A stretch of 9,061 bases of DNA, taken from contig CAIVCU010000380.1 of assembly GCA_903904495.1 (NCBI GenBank), positions 1 to 9,061 on the forward strand, in the 5' to 3' direction. The first letter of the stretch is position 1; every line of letters starts with the position of its first letter. The DNA comes from an uncultured Chlorobiaceae bacterium (GTDB taxonomy: Bacteria > Bacteroidota > Chlorobiia > Chlorobiales > Chlorobiaceae). Positions 6,291 through 9,061 of this stretch are shown here, in pieces. A program made the position numbers and the translations under genes. The notes below the pieces were generated by a model, which was not told the origin of the DNA, ran no database searches, and saw nothing but the letters and a program-made list of their open reading frames with translations.

Positions 6291-8294
6291 ATGGCTACAG
6301 ACGAAACAACATCCAACACAACGAACACTGAAACCTCGTCTTCTGCAAACGATTCAATTAGCTCTGTTCTGTCTGAAAAACGGAAATTTCCGCCCCCGGC
6401 AGAGTTTTCAGATGCCGCCTATATCTCATCAATGGAGGAGTACGAAACTCTCTACGCTTCGGCTGCTGCAGATCCGGAAGCCTATTGGGGTGGAATTGCC
6501 GAGCAGTTCCACTGGTTTAAAAAGTGGGATACCGTGTTGGAATGGAATTCCCCTTATGCAAAATGGTTTAACGGTGGAAAAACAAATATCTGCTACAACG
6601 CCCTTGATGTCCATGTCAAAAGCTGGAGAAAAAACAAAGCTGCAATTATCTGGGAAGGTGAAGAGGGAAATGAGCGGGTTCTGACGTATGGTGAACTTCA
6701 CCGTCAGGTCAGCAAATTTGCTAATGTCCTGAAAATCGCAGGCATCAAGCCGGGAGACAGAGTTGCTCTCTATATGGGCATGGTTCCTGAGCTTGTCATC
6801 GCTGTTCTTGCCTGTGCACGTGTAGGTGCCGTCCACAATGTTATTTTTGCTGGATTCTCAGCTCATGCCATCACCGAGCGTGTCAATGACTCTCGAGCCA
6901 AGATGGTTATCTGTGCAGACGGCTCAAGACGCCGTGGAGGCTCCATCAACCTGAAGTCTATCGTTGATGAAGCGATTGTCAATACCCCATCAATCAGAAG
7001 CGTCATCGTTCTGAAAGTGACCAATGAAGAGGTCAATATGCATAACGGCATGGACCATTGGTGGCATGATCTTATGGGTCTGGCCGTTGATGAATGCGAT
7101 CCGGTCGAGGTAGATTCAGAACATCCGCTGTTTGTGCTCTATACAAGCGGTTCGACTGGAAAGCCGAAAGGTATCCTGCATACCACCGCCGGATATATGG
7201 TTCATGCTGCGAGCTCATTCAAATACGTTTTTGATATCAAGGATGAGGACATCTACTGGTGTACCGCCGATGTAGGCTGGATTACCGGACACAGCTACAT
7301 GGTTTACGGACCTCTGCTCAACGGCGCCACACTTCTCATGTACGAAGGCGCTCCCAACTACCCTCAGTGGGACAGATTCTGGGATATCATCAACCGCCAC
7401 AAAGTCACTATTCTCTATACCGCCCCGACCGCTATCCGCGCCTTTATACGCGCAGGAAACGAATGGGTCACAAAACACAACCTCAGCTCGCTCCGCCTGC
7501 TCGGAACCGTCGGAGAACCAATCAACCCCGAAGCATGGATGTGGTATCACAAGGTTGTTGGACAGGAAAGATGTCCTATTGTCGATACCTGGTGGCAGAC
7601 CGAAACCGGAGGCATCATGGTCTCTCCTCTTCCCGGCGCGACACCGACAAAACCTGGCACGGCAACACGACCACTTCCAGGAATCGCAGTTGACGTTGTT
7701 CATAAAGATGGAACCCCGTGCAATGCCAACGAAGGCGGATACCTTGTTATTAAACAACCTTGGCCATCAATGCTCCGCACCATCTATGGCGATAACAAAC
7801 GCTATGAATCAACCTACTGGTCAGAATTCCCCGGCATGTACTTTACCGGTGACGGTGCCCGCAAGGACGATGACGGCTATATCTGGATTATGGGACGTGT
7901 TGATGATGTGGTCAACGTATCAGGTCACCGCCTTGGCACCAGTGAGGTCGAAAGCGCCCTTGTATCCTTTGAAGCCGTTGCAGAAGCAGCTGTTGTCAGC
8001 CGTCCGGATGAGCTTAAGGGCAACGCTCTCGTAGCCTTTGTAACGCTGAAGGATGAATATGTCGGCGATATGAAAATGCGTGAAGAGCTGCGCAACCACG
8101 TTGCAAAAGAGATCGGACCTATTGCCAAACCTGATGAAATCAGATGGGCAAAAGGCTTGCCGAAAACCCGCAGCGGAAAAATCATGCGTCGCCTCCTTCG
8201 TGAACTTGCCACTAGCAACGAGATCAAGGGAGACGTCACCACACTTGAGGATTTCGGCGTTCTTGAAAACCTTCGCTCAAACGAAGACGATTAA
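6291..8294 (+). CDS. acs: Acetyl-CoA synthetase (acetate--CoA ligase, AMP-forming)
   Basis: Acs converts acetate, ATP and CoA to acetyl-CoA through acetyl-AMP in the cytoplasm, allowing acetate assimilation. The 667 residues include the AMP-binding P-loop YTSGSTGKPKG at 284-294, WWQTETGG at 434-441 with a tryptophan characteristic of the acetate pocket, YFTGDGARKDDDGY, the hinge GRVDDVVNVSGHRLGT, and the C-terminal PKTRSGKIMRR at 624-634. K630 in that motif is the catalytic lysine that acetylation inactivates in well-studied Acs enzymes, so control by acetylation is plausible but unproven here. Family similarity begins near residue 30 (KRKFPPPAEF). The first 25 residues are a Ser/Thr/Asn-rich low-complexity tail, and ATG 6291 is the first usable start. 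No Shine-Dalgarno-like sequence precedes it. The gene is followed by a strong hairpin terminator. Acs is more likely than propionyl-CoA synthetase given the WWQTETGG context and close overall resemblance. Confidence 0.97.
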   Translation: MATDETTSNTTNTETSSSANDSISSVLSEKRKFPPPAEFSDAAYISSMEEYETLYASAAADPEAYWGGIAEQFHWFKKWDTVLEWNSPYAKWFNGGKTNICYNALDVHVKSWRKNKAAIIWEGEEGNERVLTYGELHRQVSKFANVLKIAGIKPGDRVALYMGMVPELVIAVLACARVGAVHNVIFAGFSAHAITERVNDSRAKMVICADGSRRRGGSINLKSIVDEAIVNTPSIRSVIVLKVTNEEVNMHNGMDHWWHDLMGLAVDECDPVEVDSEHPLFVLYTSGSTGKPKGILHTTAGYMVHAASSFKYVFDIKDEDIYWCTADVGWITGHSYMVYGPLLNGATLLMYEGAPNYPQWDRFWDIINRHKVTILYTAPTAIRAFIRAGNEWVTKHNLSSLRLLGTVGEPINPEAWMWYHKVVGQERCPIVDTWWQTETGGIMVSPLPGATPTKPGTATRPLPGIAVDVVHKDGTPCNANEGGYLVIKQPWPSMLRTIYGDNKRYESTYWSEFPGMYFTGDGARKDDDGYIWIMGRVDDVVNVSGHRLGTSEVESALVSFEAVAEAAVVSRPDELKGNALVAFVTLKDEYVGDMKMREELRNHVAKEIGPIAKPDEIRWAKGLPKTRSGKIMRRLLRELATSNEIKGDVTTLEDFGVLENLRSNEDD

Positions 8295-8323
8295 GCCCCG
8301 CTTACATCCTGAAGAAGCAATTC

Positions 8324-8362
8324 AAAACAGAAAGCGCAGCCGAGGCTGCGCTTTCTGTTTTT
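8324..8362 (+). terminator. Strong intrinsic terminator after acs, copy 1 of a repeated hairpin
   Basis: AAAACAGAAAGCGCAGC (8324-8340) and its exact complement at 8345-8361 form a 17-bp perfect stem with a CGAG tetraloop and T-rich 3' end. It lies 29 bases after the acs stop. With its left flank, 8318-8362 is 40/45 identical to 8959-9003. Its A/T ends make it potentially bidirectional. It ends only 35 bases before the lipoprotein start codon. Confidence 0.92.
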
Positions 8363-8397
8363 CAACATCCCAACACGAAAAAACTAACCTTTATACC

Positions 8398-8931
8398 ATG
8401 AGAAACGGAAAAAAATTCATTGTACTGCTCAGCGTTATGCTTACCCTTGGTGCCTGCAACAGCAATGACAAACCGAAAGAAATCGAAGCTCCCGCGCAAG
8501 CAAGCTCAATAAAGGGAAAAGTCCTTGAGCCGGAGATGCTCATCAATCAAAATGAAGCGGCAGAACTGCTGGGAGAAGCTGTAGAGAAAGGTGAAAAAAA
8601 AGAAACAAAGGCAGTAGGCCAAAAAATCTGTTTTTACAAGCCAGTTAATTCCTCTTCAAGAAAATATCTTCAGATATCGCTTACACAGGACTCCTTTATG
8701 CCTCCTACAGGAGTCGGCTCAGAAACAATTTACCGTGAGACAAAAAAATTGATCGGCAACTCAAAAACAGATGTCAAAGAGTTCGGCAATGAAGCATTCA
8801 TAGCTATTGGAGGCCTTCACCTTTTCAAAGACGGCTACTACATCCTGATATCCTCTGCCAATATCAACAGGGATGAAACACTCAAAAACGCAGGCAAAAA
8901 AACACTGGAAAACCTTGCCAAGGTCAAGTAA
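8398..8931 (+). CDS. Predicted lipoprotein of unknown function
   Basis: I do not recognise a named family. The 177-residue product begins with a basic n-region (RNGKK), a hydrophobic stretch (FIVLLSVMLTLG), and a lipobox LGAC with the lipidated cysteine at 20, so it is a probable signal-peptidase-II lipoprotein. Asn at +2 suggests passage to the outer membrane, by E. coli rules. Residues 21-45 look like a flexible linker. The body has a helix with EAAELLGEAVEKGEK (about 53-67), a CFYKP strand with a lone cysteine at 78, a stretch of strands, EFGNEAFIAIGG (about 128-139), and a basic C-terminal helix. This order (EAA-LLG helix, C-x-Y strand, G-x-EAF segment) loosely recalls small DUF3558-like lipoproteins, a resemblance of pattern only. 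The frame is open back to 8080 inside acs, but the signal peptide and the intervening terminator fix the start at ATG 8398. It has no evident operon partner. Confidence 0.85.
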   Translation: MRNGKKFIVLLSVMLTLGACNSNDKPKEIEAPAQASSIKGKVLEPEMLINQNEAAELLGEAVEKGEKKETKAVGQKICFYKPVNSSSRKYLQISLTQDSFMPPTGVGSETIYRETKKLIGNSKTDVKEFGNEAFIAIGGLHLFKDGYYILISSANINRDETLKNAGKKTLENLAKVK

Positions 8932-8962
8932 AAGCAGTTTGAATATTTTGGCGAAAACCAAT

Positions 8963-9004
8963 TCAAAACAAAAAGCGCAGTCAAGGCTGCGCTTTTTGTT
9001 TTGA
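8963..9004. terminator. Intrinsic, probably bidirectional terminator, copy 2 of the repeated hairpin
   Basis: TCAAAACAAAAAGCGCAG (8963-8980) pairs perfectly with CTGCGCTTTTTGTTTTGA (8987-9004), giving 18 bp closed by one further T-G pair and a CAAG loop. It lies 31 bases after the lipoprotein stop. The A-rich left arm and T-rich right arm suit termination from either side, which fits a possible convergent gene to the right. It is the near copy of the hairpin after acs. Confidence 0.9.
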
Positions 9005-9022
9005 GTCATGGCATTTTAATAC

Positions 9023-9061
9023 TCATGTGTTGTCCTTAGCCCATGCAATCGCTCCCCTTGC
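9023..9061 (-). CDS. Possible C-terminal end of a minus-strand gene running off the window
   Basis: Read on the minus strand, the frame from the window edge is open for 12 codons and ends at TGA (9025-9023), giving a C-terminus ARGAIAWAKDNT. The stop lies 18 bases beyond the bidirectional hairpin, as expected for a convergent gene sharing that terminator. Twelve codons are too few to prove coding or to assign a family, and the same stretch could be intergenic. Confidence 0.3.
   Translation of the reverse strand, partial: ARGAIAWAKDNT

Noticed and set aside
6140..6331. 63-residue plus-strand frame across the leuS-acs spacer
   Set aside because: It overlaps the acs start out of frame, reads through AT-rich spacer giving Phe/Leu/Ile-rich sequence, and has no ribosome binding site or family likeness.
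7215..7757. 180-residue open frame on the minus strand
   Set aside because: It lies opposite the most conserved part of acs and has no recognisable domain; an antisense shadow.
8080..8397. Lipoprotein frame extended back into acs to 8080
   Set aside because: It would overlap acs out of frame and run across the acs terminator, and it would bury the signal peptide at residue 107.
1..9061. Mobile elements, CRISPR arrays, tRNA or rRNA genes, defence or biosynthetic clusters
   Set aside because: No transposase or integrase motifs, no regularly spaced repeats, and no tRNA-like cloverleaf seen by eye. All long frames are explained by housekeeping genes plus one lipoprotein.

Overview
The window is a compact stretch of bacterial housekeeping genes with moderate G+C. 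All the confident genes are on the plus strand: rsmI (3' part), panC, pnp, leuS, acs and a small lipoprotein gene. The protein sequences, above all a leucyl-tRNA synthetase without the zinc knuckle or the leucine-specific insert, point to the Bacteroidota/Chlorobiota group. A green sulfur bacterium (Chlorobium or relatives) is the best guess. This is an inference from remembered family features, not a database match.

Layout. Positions 1-321 hold the end of the 16S rRNA 2'-O-methyltransferase gene rsmI, and panC (pantothenate synthesis) follows two bases later, so these two are probably co-transcribed. A 177-base gap with an 11-bp inverted repeat leads into pnp (polynucleotide phosphorylase), which ends at a textbook intrinsic terminator (3565-3600). 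leuS starts about 90 bases downstream, with its start codon at 3687. A 186-base AT-rich leader with a possible promoter, a small palindrome and a hairpin plus T8 run precedes acs (acetyl-CoA synthetase). acs ends at a strong 17-bp hairpin. A 177-residue predicted outer lipoprotein of unknown function follows, and is closed by a second hairpin that is a near copy of the first. The last bases may be the tail of a gene on the minus strand.

Working together: the genes serve translation (rsmI, leuS), RNA turnover (pnp) and coenzyme A/acetyl-CoA metabolism (panC makes the CoA precursor pantothenate; acs loads acetate onto CoA). They do not form a dedicated pathway, and the terminators split them into at least three transcription units: rsmI-panC-(pnp), leuS-(acs) and the lipoprotein gene.

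I found no mobile element, CRISPR array, defence system, rRNA or tRNA. The points most worth a second look are non-coding: the duplicated 45-base hairpin flanking the lipoprotein gene, with a compensatory base-pair change; the pnp leader hairpin; and the terminator-like hairpin just before acs.
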